Shown here piece after piece: positions 35,089 through 44,400 of a DNA stretch of 64,000 nucleotides. A program made the position numbers and the translations under genes. The notes below the pieces were generated by a model. It saw only the letters and a program-made list of their open reading frames with translations. It searched no databases and was not told the DNA's origin. Origin of the DNA: JAEUJZ01 sp964460115 (GTDB lineage: Bacteria > Myxococcota_A > Polyangia > Palsa-1104 > JAEUJZ01); NCBI GenBank assembly GCA_964460115.1, contig CAYWPR010000006.1, positions 62,001-126,000 of the forward strand. The letters run 5' to 3'. Position 1 is the first letter of the stretch. Every line of letters begins with the position of its first letter.

Positions 35089-35595
35089 GTGAATCAAGCG
35101 GAATGGGTCCTCGGCGCGCTGGGCGGCGCTTTTTTGCTACTTGCCGGCTACGGTTTGTTTGGCGGCTATCCGCGACGACGATTGCAAACGGCGCGGCTTA
35201 GCGCCAAGGAACAAGCGATTGTTGCCGCTTGTGCCGAAACTCTGTTTCCCGAGCACGGCGTCATGCCGCTTGGCGGCATCCAAGCAGGAGTCGTCGAATA
35301 TTTGGATCGTCACATTGCGAAATTGCCCAACGACAAGCGCCGGCTGATTCGCTTGCTCTTGGCCTTTGTCGAGCACAGCCCATGGTTTTTTGGTCCGGCG
35401 CGGCGCTTTAGCACATTGTCGCCGAAACGGCGCCAGGCCTTCTTGTTTGCGATGTCGCAAAGCCGCTTTTATTTTCGCCGCCTGTGCTTTTTATCGCTGC
35501 GTACTCTTTTGTGCATGGCCTATCTGGCCCATCCGGAGATTGCTGCGCGCGTCGGCAGCACCGCCAACCTTACGCCGTTTCGCAAAGCCTCATGA
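35089..35595 (+). CDS. gluconate 2-dehydrogenase subunit 3-like protein (GMC partner)
   Basis: 168 residues from GTG 35089. A hydrophobic N-terminal helix is followed by LSAKEQAIVAACAETLFP, then AGVVEYLDR and a final helical part with LSPKRRQAF, the order seen in gluconate 2-dehydrogenase subunit 3-type small proteins. These accompany GMC oxidoreductases and are thought to help folding or export. The stop codon overlaps the ATG of the GMC gene by 4 nt (ATGA), so the two are translationally coupled. The exact family is a judgement by eye. Confidence 0.65.
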   Translation: MNQAEWVLGALGGAFLLLAGYGLFGGYPRRRLQTARLSAKEQAIVAACAETLFPEHGVMPLGGIQAGVVEYLDRHIAKLPNDKRRLIRLLLAFVEHSPWFFGPARRFSTLSPKRRQAFLFAMSQSRFYFRRLCFLSLRTLLCMAYLAHPEIAARVGSTANLTPFRKAS

Positions 35596-37136
35596 AAAAA
35601 ACCGCCACAGCGCCGCATGCCGGCCTAAAGACATTTGCCGACTACACAGCGGATGTACACGAACGCTGTGAAATTGCCGTCGTCGGCTCGGGTCCGGGCG
35701 GCAGCGTCGTGGCCCAAGTCCTGGCGGCGGCCGGCCTCGACGTACTGCTTTTGGAACAAGGTCCGGCTTTTGACGCGGCAGACTTTCAGCCCGACCCCGC
35801 AAATACTTTGCAGCGCCTGGTGCGTGAAGCGGGAATGCGTACCACGCGCGGCAACCTATTCATTCCCACCATGCAGGCCATTGGCCTTGGTGGTGGAACC
35901 CTGATCAATTCCGCGATTTGCGCCCGCGCTCCAAATTTTGTCTTTGACAAGTGGGCCGAGACGACCGGCACCACGGCCTTAAGCGGCGACACTCTGGCCG
36001 CGCATTATGAAGCCATAGAAAATTTCTGGGGCGTGGCCGAGACTCCACTAGAAGTGCTGGGCGAACGCAACCTTAGCTTCAAGCGCGGCTGCGCGGCTTT
36101 GGGCATTGCCGCGGAACCAACGCGCCGCAATGTGAAGGGCTGCCAGGGCTCGGCCGAGTGTTTCACCGGCTGCCGCAATCGCGCCAAGCAGTCGCTGGAC
36201 CTGGGGTTTATCCGTTCCGCGCAAAAGGACGGCGCCCGTGTCCTAAGTTCCATACGCATCGAACGCATCGCCGCACACGGACGTCGTGCGCATGCACTTT
36301 TTGGACACGTGGTCACGCCTTTTGCGAGCCAGCCCACGCACAGCGTACGCATCGATGCCAAGGTCGTGGTCTTGGCCGCCGGGTGCATGGCCACGCCGAT
36401 TCTGCTATTGGCAAGTGGTCTGGGCAATTCCAGCGGCTACGTGGGTCGCGAACTGCAACTGCATCCGGGGTTGGCGCTGATGGCGGTCTTTGCGGACCCG
36501 ATTTATCCCTGGCAGGGAGTCACGCAGGGATATCACTCGCTGGCTTTTTTGGACAAAGGCATCAAACTGGAAGTGCTGTGGGCGCCTCCGGCGCTGCTGG
36601 CGGCGCGGCTGCCAGGCCTGGGCAGCGAATTTTTGCAGCATTTGGCCAATTATGAGCGCATGGCGCCCTATGATGTCTTTGTCGCCGCGGATGCATCGCG
36701 GGGCCAGGTAAGGCCCAAGTGGCGCAGTTTCGAACCGGACATTCGCTTCCATCTGGCGCAACCGGACGTCGATCGACTGATTTCCGGCTTGGCCCTGCTT
36801 TCGGACATCGCCTGGGCAGCCGGAGCTGTCGAAGTACTGCCCGGACTGCATGGCATTCCCGAACGGCTGCGCTCTCCAGACGAAGCGCAAGTGCTGCGCC
36901 AGCGGCATTTCAAAGCCACCGATACCGTAACCGCCTCAAACCACGCGTTTGGAACCACGCGGATGTCGCGCCATCCTAAAGATGGCGTGGTCGATGTTGA
37001 TGGCCGCTGTCATGATCTGGACAATGTCTACATTGCCGACACCGGAATCTTTGTGAGCAGCCCGGCGGTAAATCCCATGCTTACGGTGATGGCCTTGGCC
37101 CATCGTATTGCGCATGGTATTGCTCATATAATGTAG
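35592..37136 (+). CDS. GMC family oxidoreductase
   Basis: 514 residues. The FAD-binding Rossmann motif VVGSGPGGSVVA with LLLEQG follows a short leader; LVLAAGCMATP-like and the C-terminal NVYIADTGIF, S-P-A-V-N-P and HRIAHG segments are GMC hallmarks. A Cys-rich segment (about residues 180-195, C-x5-C-x3-C) is shared with long-chain alcohol oxidase-like members. An alcohol, sterol or sugar substrate is possible. ATG 35592 overlaps the upstream small-subunit stop; the frame is open further upstream but the coupled start fits the family. Confidence 0.85.
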   Translation: MKKTATAPHAGLKTFADYTADVHERCEIAVVGSGPGGSVVAQVLAAAGLDVLLLEQGPAFDAADFQPDPANTLQRLVREAGMRTTRGNLFIPTMQAIGLGGGTLINSAICARAPNFVFDKWAETTGTTALSGDTLAAHYEAIENFWGVAETPLEVLGERNLSFKRGCAALGIAAEPTRRNVKGCQGSAECFTGCRNRAKQSLDLGFIRSAQKDGARVLSSIRIERIAAHGRRAHALFGHVVTPFASQPTHSVRIDAKVVVLAAGCMATPILLLASGLGNSSGYVGRELQLHPGLALMAVFADPIYPWQGVTQGYHSLAFLDKGIKLEVLWAPPALLAARLPGLGSEFLQHLANYERMAPYDVFVAADASRGQVRPKWRSFEPDIRFHLAQPDVDRLISGLALLSDIAWAAGAVEVLPGLHGIPERLRSPDEAQVLRQRHFKATDTVTASNHAFGTTRMSRHPKDGVVDVDGRCHDLDNVYIADTGIFVSSPAVNPMLTVMALAHRIAHGIAHIM

Positions 37137-37438
37137 TTTTCATTAATATTTTATCTTTCACAGAAATCTACAAAACGTCCGGGAACCGATAACAGCCACA
37201 CTTCTTAGAAAAGACAGCCTCCGGCGGATCATAAGTATGGACGACGATCCGCCACTTAAGACCATTTGGGTAGGGACCTAGGACACTGGCGATCTTGGGA
37301 GGCATCGTTTCCGTATCGCATGTCACGGGAGAAAACGGAGGGTAGATGTTCACAACAAGCGTTCGGTCCTTCAAGAGTTTGCTGGTCAAGTGGCTGCCGG
37401 TCTGCTCCGTCCCGGCGCGGGTTGGCTTTCAGTCGCAC
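37137..37438. other. intergenic with possible small ORF
   Basis: 302 nt between the GMC gene and the interrupted P450. A minus-strand frame at 37168-37389 (73 codons, TTG start, ending CGCYRFPDVL) is open but has no good ribosome binding site and no recognised domain; I do not call it. No clear terminator. Confidence 0.3.
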
Positions 37439-38674
37439 TTATAGCCTCTGCAGGTGCAGATGCTTGAATCCACGCGAATTCAGATGGTCAAGCCGTTCGG
37501 GCGGCTGTTCAGCGAGTGAGAATTGCGGCAGCGCCCGCAGCAATCCCTCGATCGCGAGCTGCCCCTCCAACCGCCCAAGGGTCGCGCCGACGCAGAAGTG
37601 GCTGCCATAGCCCAAAGCCAGATGGCGATTGTCGGTGCGCTCGAAGTCGAGCGTGTCCGGCTGCGAGAATTGGGTTTCATCGCGGTTCGCAGAGGCAATG
37701 ACCAGGGCGACTCTCTGCCCCTTGCGAATGGTCTGTCCATGCAGCACCAGATCCTCGCCGGCCATCCGTCCTATGCGCTGAAACGGGCTTTCGAAGCGCA
37801 GTATCTCCTCGATTGCCTTTGGAATGGCCGCGGGGTTTGCACGCAGCATAGACTGCTCTTTGGGGTAGCGTGCCAGCAGCCAGGCCGAGTTGGCGATCAG
37901 GTTGATGCTCGTCTCATGGCCACTAAAGAGGACCATCGCGCAGGTAGACAACAACTCCTGCTCATCAAGGATTGTGCCTTGCTCTTCAGCTCTGATGAGC
38001 CCGGTCACCAAATCCTCCTTGCTCGGCGGCCGGCGGCGGCGCTCGGCGATGAGATCGCGAAAGTACTACTCGAGTTCGGATATGGCTGTCAAGCCCTCTG
38101 CCAGCCCGGCCGGCGTCTGCTGCCGCGCGCCCATGATCACAAGCAACGCGTGGGCCCACTTCTTAAGGACCGGTTGGTCACTGCTCGGCAGGCCCATAAT
38201 CTCGCCGATGGTTAGGACTGGCAGCGGCATCGCCAGCGCCTCCATGACCTCAAGCTCGCCGCGATCACTTGTGAGGGCCTCCTTGAGCAACCATTCGACC
38301 CGCTCTTGTAAACGCGGTCGCATCGTCTCGATCAGGCGAGGAGCGAACGCTCGATTGACAAGCCCGCGCAGCCGCGTATGGTCCGGTGGATCCGTAAACA
38401 TCGTCCAACGGGAGGTGTTTCGGGTAAGTGGCAGCAGCCATTCTCGCTGCGCCGCCGTCATTTCGTTGACATAGCTACTGGTTCGGTTCGCTATCAGGCG
38501 CGGATCGCGAAAGCCAGCAACGATGTCGTTGTAGCGGGTGAGCACGAAGCCGTTCCAGTCCTGGCTGAAGTAGACCGGGGCGTGCTGGCGCAGCCAGGCA
38601 TACGTTGGATAAGGATTATCAAGAAATTCGAGGGTATTAAGTCGAGGTCCTTCACTTATTTCGGAATGAGACAT
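37439..38674 (-). pseudogene. cytochrome P450 interrupted by an in-frame TAG
   Basis: The full frame is 411 codons, the size of the intact P450 at 13908-15149. The first 202 residues cover the N-terminal half with DPPDHTRLRGLVNRAF; then TAG at 38066-38068; then, in the same frame, YFRDLIAERR and the rest: I-helix VLFSGHETSINL, ExxR EEILR and the haem loop GYGSHFCVGATLG with the Cys ligand. No frameshift is present and every other landmark is intact, so either a recent nonsense mutation, a base error or readthrough explains it. A GTG just downstream (38011) could give a 190-residue C-terminal piece, which would not fold as a P450. Confidence 0.85.
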
Positions 38675-38892
38675 TCAATGATTATACAATGAAACAGTAA
38701 GCGAATTAGCATAGCTCGGACGAATGTCTGATTCATATGGCAGCGATAGGGAGAGCATCAGGTCCGCTCGTCAAATTCTCGAGTCTGCGAGGGCTCCTTA
38801 TCTAGGACAGTCATATGCTGCAGATGGAAACCATCGCCGGCTTGCAATCAACATAAGTTGGCATAAGATCTCTGTTCCAAGGAGCGATGAGC

Positions 38893-40362
38893 ATGAGTAC
38901 GACCCCAGCTAGGGCGGCTGCGGAGCGGGCCATCGCAGCCTGGCGCGAGCTTCTCTCCCCCGAACGGGTGCAAAGCGAGCAGGAGGCGCTGCGGAGCTCG
39001 CTGCGGGACATGGGCGAATATCGCCCGCGACAAGCGATTGCCTGCCTGCAGGTCTGCGACATGGAGCAGGTACAGGCTGTCGTTCGCATTGCCCGCGAGC
39101 ACCGGGTGCCCTGTTATCCAATCAGCACGGGGAAAAACTGGGGCATCGGCTCTCGCCAGGCCGTGGTCGATGGCTGCGCGGTTATCGATTTATCGGGCAT
39201 GGGGCGCATCCGCGAGCTGAACCTGCAGCGAGGCTACGCGGTCGTTGAGCCAGGCGTGAGCCAGGGTACGCTGGAGCAGGCGCTACGCGGCACGGGCTGG
39301 ACCCTGAATGTGACCGCCACCTGCGCCAACAGCAGCATCCTGGGAAACGCGCTCGACCGAGGCATGGGCACCACCCGCCAGCGGACAGAGGATCTGATGG
39401 CGCTGGAGGTGGTGCTGGGCAGCGGCGAGGTGCTGCGAACTGGATTCTGGAGTCGCACTCCGGGCAACCATTACTACCGTCACGGCATCGGCCCTGATCT
39501 GCTGCCGCTGTTCTGCCAGTCCAACTTCGCCATCGTGACTGCAGGTGTGATCGCCCTCATTCCGCGACCCGAGCATATAGAGCTCCTTGATGGCCGATTC
39601 CATGGGACTAAGATAGAGCCGGCGCTCGCCGCCATGCAGCGGCTCTACCAGTCCGGCGTCCTGTCCACGGTCGTTAAGATCTTCAACCTCAGCGCGCTGC
39701 GCTCTAAAGGGCACGGCGAAGCGACTATGGAGGGCAGCGAGTACCAACTTTACGGCACCCTGTATGGTCCGAAGGCGCTCGTTCTGCGGCAGCAGGAGAT
39801 CATCAGGGAGGAGCTTGGTCGCTGCGGCGCGTTTACCCGCATCGCCTTCCACGAACTCGATGAGGCGCGCCCTCTGCCCGCAGACAGGGTGCCGGAGGTG
39901 GTACAGAGGTTCCAGGCATTCCAGCCGACCTGCCTGACCCACACCTCGCTCCATGAGAGCTGCGACCTCGATAGGCGCAGCGAGACAGGTTTGTTGCTCT
40001 GCATGCCCGTGGTCCCGCACGATGCCGCCGATCTTTGCCATGCGCTTCGCATCGTTGACGAGGTCTCCCGGGGCGCAGGCGTCGTGCTGAATGCCGCATT
40101 GAACCTCTTGTCGCAACGGGTGGTCGACATGGTAGTGACCATCCGCTTCCATCGATTGACCGAGGTGGAGCGCGCCCATGCGGCCCTTGAGACGCTTCAC
40201 CGCTGCTTCGATCAGGCCGGTTACTTCCCATACCGGGTGGATGTGGACCACATGGATCCGGACACACTATACCGAAGCGCCGACTACATCGCGGTCCTCA
40301 AGCGCCTCAAGCAGGTCATGGATCCCGACCTCATCATCGCTCCGGGACGATACGTGCCCTGA
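38893..40362 (+). CDS. FAD-linked oxidase, VAO/4-cresol dehydrogenase-like
   Basis: 489 residues. The FAD-binding PCMH domain is clear: PCYPISTGKNWGIGS (pyrophosphate loop), IDLSGMGRI, VEPGVSQG, and a C-terminal D-P-D-L-I-I-A-P-G-R-Y as in the vanillyl-alcohol oxidase family. VAO and 4-cresol dehydrogenase oxidise para-substituted phenols, but oligosaccharide and alkaloid oxidases share the fold, so the substrate is open. ATG 38893 is chosen over 38887 because AAGGAG lies 8 nt upstream of it. It is divergent from the interrupted P450. Phe codons are TTC in 11 of 12, unlike nearby core genes. Confidence 0.82.
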   Translation: MSTTPARAAAERAIAAWRELLSPERVQSEQEALRSSLRDMGEYRPRQAIACLQVCDMEQVQAVVRIAREHRVPCYPISTGKNWGIGSRQAVVDGCAVIDLSGMGRIRELNLQRGYAVVEPGVSQGTLEQALRGTGWTLNVTATCANSSILGNALDRGMGTTRQRTEDLMALEVVLGSGEVLRTGFWSRTPGNHYYRHGIGPDLLPLFCQSNFAIVTAGVIALIPRPEHIELLDGRFHGTKIEPALAAMQRLYQSGVLSTVVKIFNLSALRSKGHGEATMEGSEYQLYGTLYGPKALVLRQQEIIREELGRCGAFTRIAFHELDEARPLPADRVPEVVQRFQAFQPTCLTHTSLHESCDLDRRSETGLLLCMPVVPHDAADLCHALRIVDEVSRGAGVVLNAALNLLSQRVVDMVVTIRFHRLTEVERAHAALETLHRCFDQAGYFPYRVDVDHMDPDTLYRSADYIAVLKRLKQVMDPDLIIAPGRYVP

Positions 40363-40585
40363 CCGCGCATGCCCTGAGCCGCGCCCAAGCTCTTTCCGAT
40401 TCTACCCAGGCGCTGGGTCGCAGGCTGAAAATCATACCCCCTGGGCCTGAACAGGTACCAGCGCTGCACCTTGATTCAATATGCTCGGCGTTGGCTGCCA
40501 GCCAGTGACTGCTCCGGAAAGAGCCGCCAACTCACGCGGTCCCCCAATCCGGACACTTTCGCGCAACCTTGTTTCAAATCGAAAA

Positions 40586-41281
40586 TTAACGTTCTTCTTC
40601 GACGCTTTCGCCATTTGAGACGGCTGATTTGGCGGAAGTAGCGGACGCTTCAAGCGGCGGCGCCGACGGGGACGGGGCCGTTCCCGTTCCAGACCCCGCT
40701 GCAGACCGCGCCATGACCGAATTGGGCGCAGCACTCAGGCGCTCATGGTATCGGCCTATCGCTCGCTGCACCATGTCGTTTGCGGCATCCGGTCCCACCC
40801 AGCCGCGCACCACCGGATCCTTGCTTGTAAACGCCGAGGACATGATGAAAAAGCGCTCAAGCTCTTGCTGCATGCGCTTTCCCAGATCCGAAAAATTGCG
40901 CCAGTCTTCGCGCCGCGCCGCCTTCACCGGCACCACGACCAGACGGTGATTGGGCCGGCCGCGCATGCCGCGCTCTTCGACTTGCAAAGCGCCAAGCAGC
41001 CGGCAGCTAATCACCACGCCGGGATAGGTCAGCGCATCGATAAGCACCATCGCATCGATGGGATCTCCGTCCTGGGCCAAAGTTTGCGGCACAAACCCGA
41101 AATCGTAGGGATAGGTTACCCCCAGCGGCAAGACCCGGCTTAAGCTGAAGCAGCCAAGCTTGTCGTCGAATTTAATCTTGATGTTGGCACCACGCGGCGT
41201 CTCGACCACTACCCGCAGGTTGTGCTGATCGTCGTAGGGTGGTAGGTCGTGAACAAGGTTTGTACCGTACATGGAGGCCAT
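40586..41281 (-). CDS. ppa: inorganic pyrophosphatase, family I
   Basis: 231 residues. DGDPIDAMVL is the family I signature with the catalytic Asp residues, preceded by YPYDFGFVPQT. The enzyme hydrolyses PPi, driving biosynthetic reactions. Residues after about 190 are a Ser/Ala/Gly/Pro-rich tail not needed for the fold. ATG 41281 is used; ATG 41272 (MYGTN) is an alternative. It is divergent from the second giant kinase, with about 140 nt between. Confidence 0.9.
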   Translation of the reverse strand: MASMYGTNLVHDLPPYDDQHNLRVVVETPRGANIKIKFDDKLGCFSLSRVLPLGVTYPYDFGFVPQTLAQDGDPIDAMVLIDALTYPGVVISCRLLGALQVEERGMRGRPNHRLVVVPVKAARREDWRNFSDLGKRMQQELERFFIMSSAFTSKDPVVRGWVGPDAANDMVQRAIGRYHERLSAAPNSVMARSAAGSGTGTAPSPSAPPLEASATSAKSAVSNGESVEEER

Positions 41282-41422
41282 GGCTTTCGAAGACGCGCGC
41301 AGTGTAGCACGAGATACCTAGCGCCATAGCGGGAATGGGGTTTTAGCGAAAGTCTGGACCTGCTAGTCTAAACCAGGGTCTGTCTACCTTGTGAGGCAGG
41401 GGGGCCCATGCGTTAAGTTCTG

Positions 41423-44400
41423 ATGCCCGGCCGCGCAACTTTCACACCGCCTGAACAGCTTGAAGAATATCGCATCCTTCGTGCGCTCGGCAGCGGCGCC
41501 ATGGGCCAAGTCTACCTGGCGCACGACACCCTTCTTGACCGCTCGGTGGCCATCAAGTTCATCGCCAACCTGGACATGGAACAGATCAGCGCCAGCGAAA
41601 TGGTCGAGCGCTTTTTTACCGAGGCGCGCGCCATCGCTCGGCTGCAGCACCCCAATGTGGTGCTCGTCTACCGCGTCGGCGAGTGGCAAACGCGGCCCTA
41701 TCTTGTCTCTGAATTTGTACGCGGCCAATCGCTGGATCAAATTCACAAGCCGCTCGATTGGCAACGCGTGCATCGCATTGCCATTGGACTTAGCCGCGGA
41801 CTGGCCGCCGCGCACCGCCGCAATGTTTTGCACCGCGACATCAAACCCGCCAACTGCATGCTGACCCCAGGCGGCGAGGTCAAGCTGCTCGACTTTGGGC
41901 TGGCCAAGCTCATGGACATCACCCAAGTGATGAGCGGACCGACCGCCGCGTTCAGCGAAGCTGCGCCGCCGCAGGAAATGCCGCGCGACACCCAGCTTGA
42001 TATGCTGGTGCCAAGCGAAGAGCTGCCAGGAGAGCCAGCTTCGGAGCTTATCGATACGCCGTCTGGAAAAAATGTACTTGCCGATACGATAACCGCCGGC
42101 CTCAAGCGCCCGATTCTGGCCACCGCGCGCAGTTTTCCGCAGTTTTCGACTTCCGCGCCTGCGGAAACGCCGACGAATCTGGCTTTGGGAAAAACGCTGA
42201 TTGGTCAAAGTCAAAGCGTCTCCAGCAAAAACACGTCCGTGCGCGGCCTGACGCAGTATGGCGACGTCGTCGGTTCGCCGCTTTATATCGCCCCGGAAAT
42301 CTGGCGCGGCGAGCCGGCCACACGCCGAGCAGATATTTATTCGCTGGGCACGCTGCTTTACGAGCTGTGCGCCGGCGTCGCCCCCTATGAGGGCTTAACC
42401 CTGGCCGAGCTGCCGCTGCGCGTGCAGGAAAATGAGGTTCCGCCGCTGGCCGAAGCTGCGCCGGGGGCCGATCCGCGTTTTTGCGCCATCGTCGATCGCT
42501 GTCTGCGCCGCAATCCTGCCGCGCGTTACGAATCAGGGGATGCACTTCGTGCCGCGCTGGAACAGCTTAGCGGCGGAGCCCTAGCGGTCAGCGTACCCGC
42601 CGGCAACCCTTATCGCGGTTTGCAAAGCTTCGAGCAGCAGCATCGCGGGCTTTTTTACGGCCGCGCCGCCGAAGTCGGCGCCATCATCGATCACCTGCGC
42701 AGCGAGTCCATGGTCCTTGTGGCGGGAAATTCCGGCGTCGGCAAAACCTCGCTGTGCAAAGCCGGCGTGCTGGTACAGATCGAGGCCGGAGCGCTCGGAG
42801 CGGTGCAAGTGGTTCCCTGGCTGCCCGGACGGCGCCCGCTTGCGGCCTTGGCCATTGCACTGGCCGCGGCGCTCGGCTGGGACGAGGCGATGCTGCGGCA
42901 TCAGCTTGTGCAGGATCCGCAGCAGATTGGCCGCGAGATCTGTCAGCGCAATCGCCAAAGTCCTTCTCCGCAGCGCATCCTCTTGTTTATCGACCAGATG
43001 GAAGAGCTGGTCACTCAAGGCGATGCTGCCGAGACCGCGCAGGCCAGCGAAGCCTTGGCGGCGCTGCTTGGCTACAATCGCGAAGTTTGCTTGCTGGGCA
43101 CGGTGCGCGGCGATTTTCTGTCGCGGCTGGTCACCTTGCCGGGCATTGGACCGGAAATGGCCCGCGGCCTGTACTTGCTTGGTTCGCTGTCTCCCGATGG
43201 CCTGCGTGAGGCGATTACTCAACCGGCCCTAACCCTGGGCTACGCGTTCGAATCCGCGGCCATGGTCGAAAGCCTGGTCACTGCGGCCGGTCAAAGCGAA
43301 GGCGGTCTGCCGCTTTTGCAGTTCACTTTGGCGGCCCTGTGGGAAGCCCGCGATCCCGAACGCCGCATCATTCCTGCCGCCGCTTTGCAGGCGCTCGGCG
43401 GCGTCGCCGGGGCCCTGGCGCGACATGCCGATATGGTTTACGAACGCCTGCCGCCGCGGCAGCAACTGGCGGCGCGACGGCTGCTTGGTCAGCTTATCAC
43501 CATGGAAGGCAGCCGCACCATCAAGCGCCACGACGAGCTTCTGGGCCGATCCGCCGAAAAAGAAGCCACCGCTGCGGCGCTAGAGGCGCTAGTCGCTGGA
43601 CGCATTCTTTCGGTGCGCAGCGACGAAGCCGGAGCTGGCAGCGCCTACGAGCTGGCCCATGAGGCGCTGCTTACCGGCTGGGGAACGCTGCGCGTCTTTT
43701 TGGCCGAGGATGCGCAATTGCGCGCGCTGCACCAGCGCTTGGCGCAAGCCGCCGGCGAATGGGAGCGGCTGGGGCGCGGTCCAGACCTTTTGTGGAAAGA
43801 GCGCCAGCTTGCCGAAGCTGCGGCCATGGCCGATGTCGAAGCCGAGGAGATGCTGGCCCCGCGCGAGGCGGCGTTTCTGCAAGCCAGCCGCCGGGCGCAG
43901 CGTATGCGGCGTTTTGGTCTTTGGGCGCTCGTCAGCAGCGTGCCCCTTCTATTGTTTTTGATCTATGCGGTTTCCAGCTTGCGTGCCAGGCAGACGCTTT
44001 TCGAAACCATCGATAGAAAAACCGCCGAAGCCGTTTCTGAACTCGCCTTGGCGCGCGACCTGAAGCAGCGCATGCTGAGCACGCGGCAGGCCGCCCTGCG
44101 CTTGTTTGACGCTCGGCAGTTTGAGGAAGCCGAAAAACTGTGGGCGCAGGTTGTCGTCTTAGACACCGATACCCGCCAACGCTACCGCGTGGCGATTCGC
44201 ACCGCCGAAGCGGCTTTTTTGCTCGATACCCACCAAGAACAGCAGCGCCGGCTAATTGCCAGCATGCTCTTTGATCGAGCCTTGCTGTCCGAACACGATC
44301 ATCGCCTGCCGCGGCGCGACGATTTGTATCAGCGCATGGTGCTTTACGATCCGGATGGCACGTTTCAGCGCCAATGGGAAGCGCCGGCGACGCTTGCCAT

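Noticed and set aside
37168..37389. 73-codon minus-strand ORF after the interrupted P450
   Set aside because: TTG start, no ribosome binding site and no recognised domain; kept only as a note in the intergenic entry.
38066..38068. Pyrrolysine or other recoding at the TAG
   Set aside because: No pyl gene or recoding signal is visible in the window; a mutation or error is simpler.
37439..38674. Reading the P450 as two separate real genes
   Set aside because: Both parts are in the same frame and neither half could bind haem and fold alone.
39283..40251. 322-codon frame antisense to the VAO-type oxidase
   Set aside because: High-GC shadow frame; the opposite strand has a complete family match.
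41384..42214. 276-codon frame antisense to the second giant kinase
   Set aside because: Shadow of the kinase domain, which is unambiguous on the plus strand.
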